Source of the DNA: Cyclobacteriaceae bacterium
GTDB taxonomy: Bacteria > Bacteroidota > Bacteroidia > Cytophagales > Cyclobacteriaceae
Assembly (NCBI GenBank): GCA_025455015.1
Contig: JALONI010000005.1
Span: 1 to 64,000, forward strand
Length of the DNA stretch: 64,000 nt
Direction: 5' to 3'
Made by a program: the position numbers and the translations under genes. Under the pieces are notes generated by a model, which worked only from the letters and a program-made list of their open reading frames with translations, was not told the DNA's origin and ran no database searches. Positions 35,101 through 42,700 of the stretch are shown here, piece after piece; position 1 is the stretch's first letter; every line of letters begins with the position of its first letter.

Positions 35101-35622
35101 TTTCTCGAGCTCGTCCGTCAGTGACTCGCCCAGCGGGAAGTCGCTTTTTTCTACCAAGTCGTTGATCATCCCTTGCAAGCCCATGGCGCGGCCATCATCG
35201 GGCGAATAGATGCGCGTGACGCCATAGTCCATCAGCTCGCGGATCTCTTCGGGGAGAATGACACCGCCACCTCCTCCAAAGATTTTGATATGGCCCGCGC
35301 CTTTTTCCTGGAGCAGGTCGTGCATGTACTTGAAGTATTCAGTGTGGCCGCCTTGGTAGCTCGTCATGGCGATGGCCTGCGCGTCTTCCTGAATAGCCGT
35401 ATTCACCACTTCTTCCACGCTGCGGTCGTGGCCCAGGTGTATCACTTCGCACCCGGTTGCCTGGATGATCCTGCGCATGATGTTGATGGCCGCATCGTGG
35501 CCATCGAAAAGGCTGGCTGCGGTTACTATCCGCACTTTGTTTTTGGGCTTGTATGGTTCAGGGGCCGCATGGCCGGCCAGCGAGGTTTTTTTGTCTTTTA
35601 CGTTAGCGGAGGTGGTGCTCAT
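32200..35622 (-). CDS. icmF: Fused isobutyryl-CoA mutase IcmF
   Basis: The 1140-residue fusion contains three modules. First is a B12-binding domain (residues 30-160) with [14 protein letters not shown], where H42 is the expected cobalt ligand. Second is a MeaB-like G-protein chaperone (about 200-420) with P-loop GTGGAGKS at 220-227 and [22 protein letters not shown]. Third is the acyl-CoA mutase barrel, from about 560 ([29 protein letters not shown]). The order is that of IcmF and not of methylmalonyl-CoA mutase. It interconverts isobutyryl- and n-butyryl-CoA (and can accept pivalyl/isovaleryl esters in some species). A TATTTTTG box lies at 35642-35649. Confidence 0.93.
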   Translation of the reverse strand: MSTTSANVKDKKTSLAGHAAPEPYKPKNKVRIVTAASLFDGHDAAINIMRRIIQATGCEVIHLGHDRSVEEVVNTAIQEDAQAIAMTSYQGGHTEYFKYMHDLLQEKGAGHIKIFGGGGGVILPEEIRELMDYGVTRIYSPDDGRAMGLQGMINDLVEKSDFPLGESLTDELEKLETQNPLALARLITAAENYRDKHAQVFDHIRTLAEKSKAPVLGITGTGGAGKSSMVDEIVRRFLLDFKDGKGKTIGLISVDPSKRKTGGALLGDRIRMNAINHPRVFMRSLATRQSNLALSAYVKEAIQVLKAARYDLIILETSGIGQSDTEILDHSDVSLYVMTPEYGAATQLEKIDMLDFADVIALNKFDKRGALDALRDVKKQYQRNHQLWDKKADDMPVFGTIASQFNDPGTNQLYQHVMDKIVEKTGAHLASTFAVTREMSEKIFVIPPHRTRYLSEISDSNRKYDEWVNQQVEIAENLYALQRVSTLMSSGPSSSETGLGEEVNRQKLQLDPRNWKRIEEFQQKVNQYREPVFKFNVRDKEIGIKTHTESLSHLQIPKVALPKYRGWGDVLRWSLQENVPGEFPYTAGIYPFKREGEDPTRMFAGEGGPERTNRRFHYVSLSMPAKRLSTAFDSVTLYGNDPDYRPDIYGKIGNSGVSICCLDDAKKLYSGFNLADPRTSVSMTINGPAPMLLGYFMNAAIDQQCELYIRQQGGEDDVKKKIAALYATSDQPAYQGALPKGNDGLGLMLLGVTGDQVLPREVYEKIKADTLRQVRGTVQADILKEDQAQNTCIFSTEFALRLMGDVQQYFIDHNVRNFYSVSISGYHIAEAGANPITQLAFTLANGFTYVEYYLSRGMDINEFAPNLSFFFSNGIDPEYAVIGRVARRIWAKAMKEKYGANARSQMLKYHIQTSGRSLHAQEIDFNDIRTTLQALYAIYDNCNSLHTNAYDEAITTPTEESVRRAMAIQLIINKELGLAKNENPLQGSFIVEELTDLVEEAVLAEFDRITERGGVLGAMETMYQRGKIQEESLYYETLKHTGEYPIIGVNTFLNSKGSPTLVPQEVIRATTEEKEYQIKMLRNLHARQGQQAEAALERVQQAAIRNKNIFEELMEACKVCSLGQITKALFEVGGQYRRNM

Positions 35623-35641
35623 GTGTGAGAAGTCTTGGGCT

Positions 35642-35649
35642 CAAAAATA
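35642..35649 (-). promoter_or_regulatory. -7 box of icmF
   Basis: The minus strand reads TATTTTTG, 20 bases before the ATG. Confidence 0.5.
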
Positions 35650-35717
35650 CGCGAAAGGCCATGATTAAGCTAACGGGCGGTAGGTATCGCGCACAGCGAT
35701 TTTTCGTAGATTGCGGC

Positions 35718-35930
35718 ATGAATTCAAGTACTATTTTAACGAAGTACAACTCCCTGCCTGATGACCTCAAAAAGCAGGCGGAGGAATTTATTGATGCGCT
35801 GGTAAAGAAAATGTCGACCCGTCCAACCGTTGGAAAAATCAAAAAGCGCAAAGCCGGCTTACTAAAGGGACAGGTTCAAATGGCGCCAGATTTCGATGAG
35901 CCGTTGGAGGATTTCAACGAGTACCAGTAA
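35718..35930 (+). CDS. VapB-like antitoxin (DUF2281)
   Basis: This 70-residue protein starts MNSSTILTKYNSLPDDLKKQAEEFIDAL and ends with KRKAGLLKGQVQMAPDFDEPLEDFNEYQ. The helical SLPDDLKKQAEEF segment and the acidic DFDEPLEDF tail match DUF2281 antitoxins, which wrap around PIN toxins. Its TAA overlaps the toxin ATG (TAATG). I chose the ATG at 35718; an upstream in-frame extension to 35625 is unlikely, as it crosses the icmF promoter. The N-terminal DNA-binding part typical of longer VapB is missing, as is usual in this family. Confidence 0.82.
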   Translation: MNSSTILTKYNSLPDDLKKQAEEFIDALVKKMSTRPTVGKIKKRKAGLLKGQVQMAPDFDEPLEDFNEYQ

Positions 35931-36316
35931 TGGACTATCTGTTGGATACGCACACGTTCGTATGGTTCTCGGCCGATGCGCCCGAGTTATCTCCGCCAGC
36001 GAAAGATATTATCGAGGGTTCAGATCGGAAAATTTTTGTCAGCATGGCTTCGTTTTGGGAGCTTGGTATCAAGCAAAAGCTCGGCAAGTTGAAGATTGAG
36101 AGAAGCTTGGATGCGTTGTTTGATGCGGCTACTGCGTATGACTTTGTGGTGCTGCCAATCGATAGAAATCACGTGACGCGTGTAACAGAACTACCGTTGT
36201 TCCATCGCGACCCCTTTGATCGGATGATTATTTCACAAGCGATGGCGGAAGGCCTGACCATCATCACGCGCGACCGCGAGTTTGCCCGTTACCCGGTGCC
36301 TACGTTTTGGTCATGA
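35930..36316 (+). CDS. PIN-domain ribonuclease toxin, VapC type
   Basis: The 128-residue toxin has the four acidic residues of a PIN nuclease: D6 in LLDTHTFVW, E44 in SFWELGIKQ, D94 in HRDPFDRMI and D115 in ITRDREFARYPV. It is complete. VapC toxins cut tRNA, rRNA or mRNA when their antitoxin is degraded. It is coupled by a one-base overlap to the antitoxin gene and by an ATGA overlap to the DUF952 gene downstream. Confidence 0.92.
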   Translation: MDYLLDTHTFVWFSADAPELSPPAKDIIEGSDRKIFVSMASFWELGIKQKLGKLKIERSLDALFDAATAYDFVVLPIDRNHVTRVTELPLFHRDPFDRMIISQAMAEGLTIITRDREFARYPVPTFWS

Positions 36317-36609
36317 TCTACCACGTTACCCATCAAACGGCTTGGCTGCAACAAGCGGGTTCAGATTTGTTTGAACCTGAAAGCTTGAAGACCGAAGGCT
36401 TCGTCCATTGCTGCACCCACGAGCAACTGGAGGGTGTGCTAAGCCGCTATTTCGCGGGTCAGAGCGAACTGCTTCTGCTCCACCTCGATGAAATGCGCCT
36501 GCCTTATCTCAAATATGAAATGGTGACCGGTGAAGAATCCTTTCCGCACATTTATGGGCCCATCCCTAAACAGGCCATTGTGCGCGTAGAGCCGATGGAC
36601 GCAGAGTAA
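36313..36609 (+). CDS. DUF952 family protein
   Basis: The 98-residue protein starts MIYHVTHQTAWLQQAGSDLFEPESLKTEGFVHCCTHEQL and contains the DUF952 hallmarks GFVHC(C/S) and a C-terminal YGPIP block. Members are annotated only by homology to glutathione S-transferase-like folds. Its ATG overlaps the toxin stop (ATGA). This link to VapBC may be chance transcriptional coupling, or the protein may assist the system; no evidence decides. The frame at 36307 begins with TTG and adds two residues, which I reject. Confidence 0.8.
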   Translation: MIYHVTHQTAWLQQAGSDLFEPESLKTEGFVHCCTHEQLEGVLSRYFAGQSELLLLHLDEMRLPYLKYEMVTGEESFPHIYGPIPKQAIVRVEPMDAE

Positions 36610-36632
36610 AACAAAATCCCGAACTTGCCCTC

Positions 36633-37982
36633 GTGAAGCGAATCCTTATTTTGACCGGTAAGATCATCGCAGGTCTTCTCGTGGGTATTCTTGTTTTTTT
36701 GGTCTTTGCCATCGGGCCGGTAAACCGTACGCCTGTGCAGGCTACGGACGCCTATCAGCAAACCCTTCAAACGCTCGAACGGATGGCCATTTCCACCGAT
36801 AGTTTTGGCGATTCTATACGCGTAGGATTTGCCAAACAAAACATCACGCCTCCCTTTCCCGTCACTACGGCAGGCTATGTGAAACGCAAGGGCGCGTTGC
36901 GCACATCCGTGCATGATTCGCTTTTTGTGCGCACATTGGTTGTTCAGGCAGGGCGCACGCGTGCGGCCATTGTCAGCCTGGACATGTTGCTGGTGCCGCC
37001 TGCCGTCTATGAGCGGCTGACACAACAGCTTCCCGGCATCGGTTTTTCCATCGAGCAAGTCTTTCTGGGGGCCACGCACACCCACAACAGCCTGGGGCAA
37101 TGGGACGATCACCTGGTCGGTGAAGTTTATGCAGGCGATTTCAATCCGGCCGTTGTCGATTTGGTAACGGACGCCATCGTTCAATCCATACAACGCGCGG
37201 CCGCCCAGCCCATGGAGGCCGCAGTGCGCTATCAGGCCATTCCTTTTCGCGAAGGTGTTTCCAATCGCTTGCTCAGCCAAGGCCCCGTGGATTCGTTGAT
37301 CCACGCAGTTGAGTTTGTGTGGGCCAACCATCAAAAGGCCATCCTCACCAGCTACACGGCTCACGCCACGTGCCTGTCCGCCCGTGAGCTGGCGCTTTCG
37401 CGCGATTACCCGGGCGTGCTCGTGGATGCATTGGAAGCCAACGGATATGCCTTCGCCTCGTTTTTGGCCGGAGCGGTGGGCAGTCATGCGCCTCCGTCCG
37501 GACCCGATGGATGGGAGCGCGCGACGGACTTAGGAACCGCGCTTGCTGACACGGTGCTCGCTTCGCCCGCCTTTACCGCGATCAAAGGCGAAGACATGGC
37601 CGTGGGTCGTTTCGCGCTGGCCTTGGGCGAACAGCAAATCAAGATCACACCCACGTGGCGCGTGCGCTCATGGTTGTCAAAGCCCCTGTTGGGCGAGAGC
37701 CAGCCAGCCATTTCGTATGTGAAAATCGGCAACCTGGTGATGCTCAACATGCCCTGCGATTTCTCAGGCATGCTCACCGCCCCGCTGTATGCCCGTGCGC
37801 GCAGCCGTAGCAGCTACGTGTTTGTCACTTCCTTCAACGGGGCCTACATCGGCTACGTGACGCCCGATGGGCTCTACGACTACCAAACCTACGAAACGCA
37901 AGTCATGAACTGGTATGGGCGCGGCAACGGTGCGTATCTGCAAACCTGCGCCACTCAACTTATCGAAAAACTGTCCGACTAA
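36633..37982 (+). CDS. Neutral/alkaline ceramidase-like hydrolase
   Basis: The 449-residue protein starts at a GTG (MKRILILTGKIIAGLLVGILVFLVFAIG) with one N-terminal membrane segment, followed by a soluble domain. VGFAKQNITPPFPVTTAGYVKR and FLGATHTHNSLGQWDDHLVG carry the zinc-binding His pattern of the neutral ceramidase N-terminal domain family (PF04734). The second domain of full ceramidases is not present, so it could hydrolyse other amides. Bacteroidota make sphingolipids, which makes a lipid substrate plausible. It is followed after two bases by hrpB, so the two probably share a transcript. Confidence 0.82.
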   Translation: MKRILILTGKIIAGLLVGILVFLVFAIGPVNRTPVQATDAYQQTLQTLERMAISTDSFGDSIRVGFAKQNITPPFPVTTAGYVKRKGALRTSVHDSLFVRTLVVQAGRTRAAIVSLDMLLVPPAVYERLTQQLPGIGFSIEQVFLGATHTHNSLGQWDDHLVGEVYAGDFNPAVVDLVTDAIVQSIQRAAAQPMEAAVRYQAIPFREGVSNRLLSQGPVDSLIHAVEFVWANHQKAILTSYTAHATCLSARELALSRDYPGVLVDALEANGYAFASFLAGAVGSHAPPSGPDGWERATDLGTALADTVLASPAFTAIKGEDMAVGRFALALGEQQIKITPTWRVRSWLSKPLLGESQPAISYVKIGNLVMLNMPCDFSGMLTAPLYARARSRSSYVFVTSFNGAYIGYVTPDGLYDYQTYETQVMNWYGRGNGAYLQTCATQLIEKLSD

Positions 37983-37984
37983 GC

Positions 37985-40444
37985 ATGTATCCCGTTCTCG
38001 ATGTGCTGGCCGAGTTACAGCAATCACTGGCCCATCACCCGGTAGTCATCTTGCAAGCGCCCCCGGGAGCAGGCAAGTCAACCGTATTACCTCTGCATTT
38101 GTTGGGGTCGCCCTGGCTGGGCAATCAAAAAATCATATTGCTGGAACCTCGCAGGCTGGCCGCTCGTTCGGTGGCTGCGCGCCTGGCTGCGCAACGAAAC
38201 GAATCCACAGGCCAAACCATTGGCTACCGCGTGCGCTTTGAGTCAAGTGTATCGGCCGCCACCCGGCTCGAAGTAGTCACCGAAGGGATACTCACGCGCC
38301 AATTGCAGCAGGATAATTTATTGGAAGGCATCGGTCTGGTGGTCTTTGATGAGTTTCACGAACGTAGTTTGAATGCCGATTTGTCGCTGGCGCTGTGCTT
38401 GCAACTCCAACAGCTTCTGCGCCCGGATCTGAAACTTCTGATCATGTCGGCCACGCTGGATACCGAAGTGCTGGCCTCGCGGCTGGGCAACGCGCCTGTC
38501 GTTACTTCGAAGGGAAAATTTTTTACGGTCGACTTCGTGTATGACCCACCGTCTTCCACCGAGCCGCTGCCCGCGGTGGCAGCCCGTGCGGTGAGCCGCG
38601 CCCTGCGCGAACAAGTGGGTGACCTGCTCGTGTTTCTTCCAGGCGTGGGCGAAATCAACCGCACCGAAGAGTTGCTCGCGTCCACGGCCGCGCCAGTGAG
38701 TAAACTCTATGGCGACATGCCCCTGTCCGAACAGCAAGAGGTGCTGCGGCCCCGCGCAGATGGCCTGCGCAAAGTAGTGCTGGCTACTTCTGTGGCCGAG
38801 ACTTCATTGACGATTGAGGGCATCCGCGTAGTCATTGACACGGGCTTTAGCCGCGTGCCGCGCTTTGATCCGCGCAGCGGCCTCACCCGGTTGGAGACCG
38901 TGCGCGTAACCAAAGACGCAGCCGACCAGCGCGCGGGCCGTGCCGGGCGCACTGCCCCGGGCGTATGCTACCGGCTGTGGCCGCAACACCTGGCGCTGGT
39001 GCCGCAGCGCAAACCCGAAATACTTGAGGCCGACCTGGCTTCGCTCGTGTTGGAACTGGCGCAATGGGGTGTGCGCGACATCTATGAACTGACTTGGATG
39101 ACCCCACCGCCCGCGGGGGCGGTGCAGCAGGCGGTGGAGTTGCTTCACCAACTGGAAGCCCTGGAGGGCAACCGCATCACCCTGCGCGGGCGCGCCATGT
39201 TGCAGTTGCCCACACACCCGCGCCTGGCACACATGCTCGTATGGGCCCGCGAAAATAAACAGGCAGCCCTGGCCGCAGACGTGGCCGCGGTGCTGGAAGA
39301 GCGCGACCCCTTGCCGCGAGGCTCCGGTGCCGACCTCGCCCTGCGGGTGGAGGTGCTCCGCCAATGGCGCGACCAGCAGCGTGTGGCGGCCGAGCGGTCA
39401 GTGCTGGAGCGCGTAGAACGACTATCCAGCCAGTGGCGAAAGATGCTGGGGGTGAAGGCAGAAAATACGATGCCGTCTTTTGGCGCGGTGGGTAACCTGT
39501 TGATGCAAGCCTACCCCGAACGCATCGCGCAGCAAACAAAAAAAATGAGCGAACGCTACAAGTTGGCCAACGGGCGGCAAGCCTTGTTGCCGGCCGGGGA
39601 TGCGCTGGCTGTAGCCGACTGGCTGTGTGCCGCGCAGTTGGATGCAGGCACTGGCGAAGGCAAGATTTTCTTGGCTGCGGCCGTGGCGCGTGAGGATTTA
39701 GACGAACGGGCGGAGGAGACATACGCGTTGCGATGGGATGATGCACGCGAGGTCGTGACGGCTACCGTAGAAAAGCGCATCGGCACGGTGGTGTTGCAAA
39801 GCCGCCCTGCCAGCGTGACGGACGAAGCAGCCAAAAACACTATCCTGATCGAAGAGATCAACACCCGTGGTTGGAACTGGGCGGGCTGGGGCGATGGCGA
39901 ACGCCAGTGGCAGGCGCGGGTGATGAGCTTGAAGCAGTGGCGTCCGAATGAATCGTGGCCCGAAGTAACGGACGCTGCGCTGGCGGCTTCCGCCCACACG
40001 TGGCTAACCCCATTTTTATTGGGCCTCACCAAGCGCAGCGATTTGCAAAAAATAAATTGGCTCACGGTGCTGACCACGCTGCTGCCTTATGATTTTCAGA
40101 GCCGGCTGGCGACTTGTGCCCCCGAGAAGATGATGGTGCCGAGCGGCTCGTGGATCAAGCTCCAGTACTTCGAGACGGGGCAGACGCCCGTGCTGGAGGT
40201 ACGGCTACAAGAACTTTTTGGCTTGCGCGATACGCCCGCGATCAATGAAGGACGCACGGCCGTGATGTTGCACCTGCTTTCGCCCGGCTACAAGCCTGTG
40301 CAAGTAACGCAAGACCTGCGCAGTTTTTGGAACTCCACCTACCACGAAGTGCGCAGTGAGTTGCGCAGACGCTACCCCCGGCATTCCTGGCCCGATGATC
40401 CGTGGACGGCCGAGGCGGTGAGGGGCGCGAAGAGGCGGGGGTGA
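37985..40444 (+). CDS. hrpB: ATP-dependent helicase HrpB
   Basis: The 819-residue DEAH-box helicase has P-loop APPGAGKST at residues 25-33, DEFHERS as motif II, SAT in LLIMSATLDTEV, and the motif VI region DQRAGRAGRTAPGVCYRLW. The C-terminal HrpB domain is present to the end (PRHSWPDDPWTAEAV). It is of usual length. Its role is unknown in most species. Only two bases separate it from the upstream hydrolase gene. Confidence 0.94.
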   Translation: MYPVLDVLAELQQSLAHHPVVILQAPPGAGKSTVLPLHLLGSPWLGNQKIILLEPRRLAARSVAARLAAQRNESTGQTIGYRVRFESSVSAATRLEVVTEGILTRQLQQDNLLEGIGLVVFDEFHERSLNADLSLALCLQLQQLLRPDLKLLIMSATLDTEVLASRLGNAPVVTSKGKFFTVDFVYDPPSSTEPLPAVAARAVSRALREQVGDLLVFLPGVGEINRTEELLASTAAPVSKLYGDMPLSEQQEVLRPRADGLRKVVLATSVAETSLTIEGIRVVIDTGFSRVPRFDPRSGLTRLETVRVTKDAADQRAGRAGRTAPGVCYRLWPQHLALVPQRKPEILEADLASLVLELAQWGVRDIYELTWMTPPPAGAVQQAVELLHQLEALEGNRITLRGRAMLQLPTHPRLAHMLVWARENKQAALAADVAAVLEERDPLPRGSGADLALRVEVLRQWRDQQRVAAERSVLERVERLSSQWRKMLGVKAENTMPSFGAVGNLLMQAYPERIAQQTKKMSERYKLANGRQALLPAGDALAVADWLCAAQLDAGTGEGKIFLAAAVAREDLDERAEETYALRWDDAREVVTATVEKRIGTVVLQSRPASVTDEAAKNTILIEEINTRGWNWAGWGDGERQWQARVMSLKQWRPNESWPEVTDAALAASAHTWLTPFLLGLTKRSDLQKINWLTVLTTLLPYDFQSRLATCAPEKMMVPSGSWIKLQYFETGQTPVLEVRLQELFGLRDTPAINEGRTAVMLHLLSPGYKPVQVTQDLRSFWNSTYHEVRSELRRRYPRHSWPDDPWTAEAVRGAKRRG

Positions 40445-40452
40445 TGATGGAA

Positions 40453-40569
40453 TTACTTTTTAGGAGCCGATCGCTTCAACTTGCCCTGAGAAGAGGCTCC
40501 TTCGGCCACACCACCAGATTGGTGGCGGGCGTTAGCAGTGGGTAAATCAAAGGTGAATTTGTCGGTCAT
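40453..40569 (-). CDS. Possible 38-residue basic protein
   Basis: On the minus strand an ATG at 40569 opens a 38-codon frame ending in TAA at 40455-40453. The product starts MTDKFTFDLPTANARHQSGG and ends in a basic KLKRSAPKK tail; it has no signal or membrane segment. An AT-rich AATAAAAA precedes the ATG but no good promoter is visible. It is the only reasonable frame in this gap. Bacteroidota contain many such short proteins with a basic tail; I do not recognise this one. Confidence 0.35.
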   Translation of the reverse strand: MTDKFTFDLPTANARHQSGGVAEGASSQGKLKRSAPKK

Positions 40570-40862
40570 TTTTTATTGTGTGATTAATCTGCCGTAAGGC
40601 ATTGGCGCTGACATTTGGGCGTGGTTGCACCTAGTTCGAATATAGGAGACTTCGAGAATCCAAAAGAATCAGCAAAACAGCCGAAAATCGAAGATGTTTG
40701 TGCGAGTGATAACCCGCGCAGTCGAGCTTATTTCAGGGCCGGGCTAACGGGTGTACCGATGCTAGTTCTGCGGCTTTGAGTTGCCAGCGTGGGCGTCAAT
40801 ACGACCCCTGTCTCTCAGTGAGCGCGGTCTCGTTAGTTCCGGGGCCCATATGTTTCTCCGAT
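40570..40862. other. Gap between hrpB and the DoxX-like gene, no gene recognised
   Basis: No credible frame, tRNA cloverleaf or terminator is visible. It may hold the promoter of the 38-codon frame or decayed DNA. Confidence 0.4.
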
Positions 40863-41240
40863 TTAAATTGACGCTCGTTGCCGGAGGATTTCTTGAATGG
40901 CCGTTCTATTGTTGAGATACAAAAGCGAGCAGACCAGCAGGAATGAAATGCCTGCCGGAATGGCCTTTGTCAGGGCCACGCCTGCGCCAACATGAACAGC
41001 GATGGCGCTGATCATCAGAAACAAAAGCCCGAGCAGCGCTACGCCCCGGGTTGGCTTTAGCCAAATACCCGCCACGGCCAGTACCTCGCAACAGCCGATG
41101 AACAGGCCAAATGCCGGGGGCACATTCAGCTCGGATAGCTGCTGATGAAGCGGCTCAAAACCGACTACTTTCAAGACCCCTACCAGCGACAGTTGAATAC
41201 TCAACAGGATAAGTAATGCATAGAAAACTCTCTTTTTCAT
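40863..41240 (-). CDS. DoxX-like membrane protein
   Basis: The 125-residue protein has four hydrophobic segments: 5-22, 45-62 (PPAFGLFIGCCEVLAVAGIW), 68-88 (GVALLGLLFLMISAIAVHVGAG) and 95-110. The GxxEVLAVAGIWLKPTRG turn is characteristic of DoxX/DoxD-like families. Function is not established; some members sit near quinone or redox enzymes. It lies 63 bases downstream of a Crp-family regulator gene on the same strand and may be in its operon. Confidence 0.82.
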   Translation of the reverse strand: MKKRVFYALLILLSIQLSLVGVLKVVGFEPLHQQLSELNVPPAFGLFIGCCEVLAVAGIWLKPTRGVALLGLLFLMISAIAVHVGAGVALTKAIPAGISFLLVCSLLYLNNRTAIQEILRQRASI

Positions 41241-41303
41241 GTTCGTGTGATTTTAATGTGAGCCAAAGCTCGGAACAGAAAAATGGAAAGCGCGTGATCA
41301 AAA

Positions 41304-41876
41304 TCACATACTGACCTTGCCGCGGATGCGGCTGAGTGTTTCGCGCGTAAGCCCCAAAAACTGCGACAAGTGGGTCACCGAAACCGTGGTAACCAAGGCT
41401 GGCTTATTCGCCAGCATGTACTGGTATCTTTGCTCGGGTGTATAGGTTAGCAGAAGCGTTATGTGTTCTTTGTAGCTGGCGAGTAGTTGATGTGTTACCT
41501 GGCGGCCTATTTTGTCGAACGCGGGGTTTTCCTGGCTCAACCGCTGCAAGTCGGAATTCTTGAAAACCACTAACTCACACGTTTCAATGGCTTGAATGGC
41601 GTACTCCGATGTCTTTTGATGGATGTGGCTTTCGCAGTTGGATACAAACTCGCCTGGCAACGAAAATTGAATGATTTTCTCATGGCCCTTGGCGTCCGTA
41701 CGGAAGTGGCGTAGCACTCCGACTGACACAAAAGCCGAGTGCTGGCAAATCGCGTGGTCAGTCAAAAAAAATTCCCCTTTGGCCAGCGGTTGGGTTTTGG
41801 TGATGGCCACGAACCGCTTCCACTCGGGGTCGGTCAAGGGCGCTATTTTCTGTAGTTCCGTTCGTAGGCTGTCCAT
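41304..41876 (-). CDS. Crp/Fnr-family transcriptional regulator
   Basis: The 190-residue protein has an N-terminal cyclic-nucleotide-binding fold (about residues 20-125), with LAKGEFFLTDHAICQHSAFVSVGVLRHF, and a C-terminal helix-turn-helix in VSVTHLSQFLGLTRETLSRIRGKV. No Fnr-type Cys cluster is present, and the canonical cAMP-binding Arg-Ser pair is not evident, so the ligand is unknown. The short HTH region is typical of this clade in Bacteroidota. It probably regulates its own unit and the DoxX-like gene downstream. Confidence 0.88.
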   Translation of the reverse strand: MDSLRTELQKIAPLTDPEWKRFVAITKTQPLAKGEFFLTDHAICQHSAFVSVGVLRHFRTDAKGHEKIIQFSLPGEFVSNCESHIHQKTSEYAIQAIETCELVVFKNSDLQRLSQENPAFDKIGRQVTHQLLASYKEHITLLLTYTPEQRYQYMLANKPALVTTVSVTHLSQFLGLTRETLSRIRGKVSM

Positions 41877-42034
41877 GTTTCTTAATTCTAAGCCAATTTG
41901 TGTCGCTTTCCGAGTAAATATAGCAATACTGTTGGCTGCTGGTTTTCAACTTGGCAGCCCGCAGGTCAGGGATCAGTGTTGAAACGCTGGAGAGAGTTTT
42001 GTTTATTTCGGTACGCCCATTTTTTGAAACTCGG

Positions 42035-42700
42035 CTAACGCAGTGTGTGCACATACCGCTCCACATACTCATCTACCTGCTTGCGCTTGTATTGCATGAT
42101 GAAGCGCGGGTGGGGCAGGGCCGTTACCTCCTCAAACCAGCCGTGCGCTTCATTCAAGCGCATCAAAAAGTCCGCGTTCTTCCCTTCGCCAATACAAAAT
42201 ACCTTTTGGCGGCTGATGGGCAGCGTCAGCATTTTCTCAATGGATTGGATGATAAACGGAGTAGCTGCCTTTTGCAGGCGCAAGTCGTCATAGTAGTTAA
42301 CATTGTTTCCATCCTTTAAAAAACCGAGCGGAGACATCGCGGAGATGAAATGCCGCTGATAGAAGGCAGTGGGCCCGCCATAGCGTTCAATCATGCGATA
42401 GATAAAATCGGCCGAAAGCTCGGCTTTTTTCGGAAGGTCGTTGGCAATACCGCACACCGTCTGCAACTTCACCGGGTCGGTAAACGAAATACCCGTAATG
42501 CCCGAGCCAAACCGCCCGGGGTTGATGCCGAGCAGCAGGATGCGTTCCTGCTGATCGCCATAGTATTTTTGGTAGAACGCTTCGCAGAGTTGTTGCGTGG
42601 TTTTATCGCCATACGGATTCATTACCGCAAAGCCGTGTGGCAGCGGGTGTGTCCACCGCAAACCAAACAAGAAGGATAGGATTTGGTCGGCCACGGTCAT
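42035..42700 (-). CDS. SMUG2-like uracil-DNA glycosylase (DUF4918)
   Basis: This 221-residue protein has the family-3-like glycosylase motifs: LLLGINPGRFGSGITGISFTDP (motif 1, water-activating Asn) and LPHPRFIMQYKRK (motif 2). The combination matches the SMUG2 clade, described in Pedobacter, that removes uracil or xanthine from DNA. There is no Fe-S cluster. Its ATG overlaps the stop of the helicase gene (ATGA), so the two are coupled. A role in base excision repair is probable, from family knowledge. Confidence 0.88.
   Translation of the reverse strand: MTVADQILSFLFGLRWTHPLPHGFAVMNPYGDKTTQQLCEAFYQKYYGDQQERILLLGINPGRFGSGITGISFTDPVKLQTVCGIANDLPKKAELSADFIYRMIERYGGPTAFYQRHFISAMSPLGFLKDGNNVNYYDDLRLQKAATPFIIQSIEKMLTLPISRQKVFCIGEGKNADFLMRLNEAHGWFEEVTALPHPRFIMQYKRKQVDEYVERYVHTLR

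Noticed and set aside
41934-41959. GGCTGC/GCAGCC hairpin between the Crp-family and glycosylase genes
   Set aside because: Loop of 14 bases, no T-run and no recognised partner; not strong enough to call.
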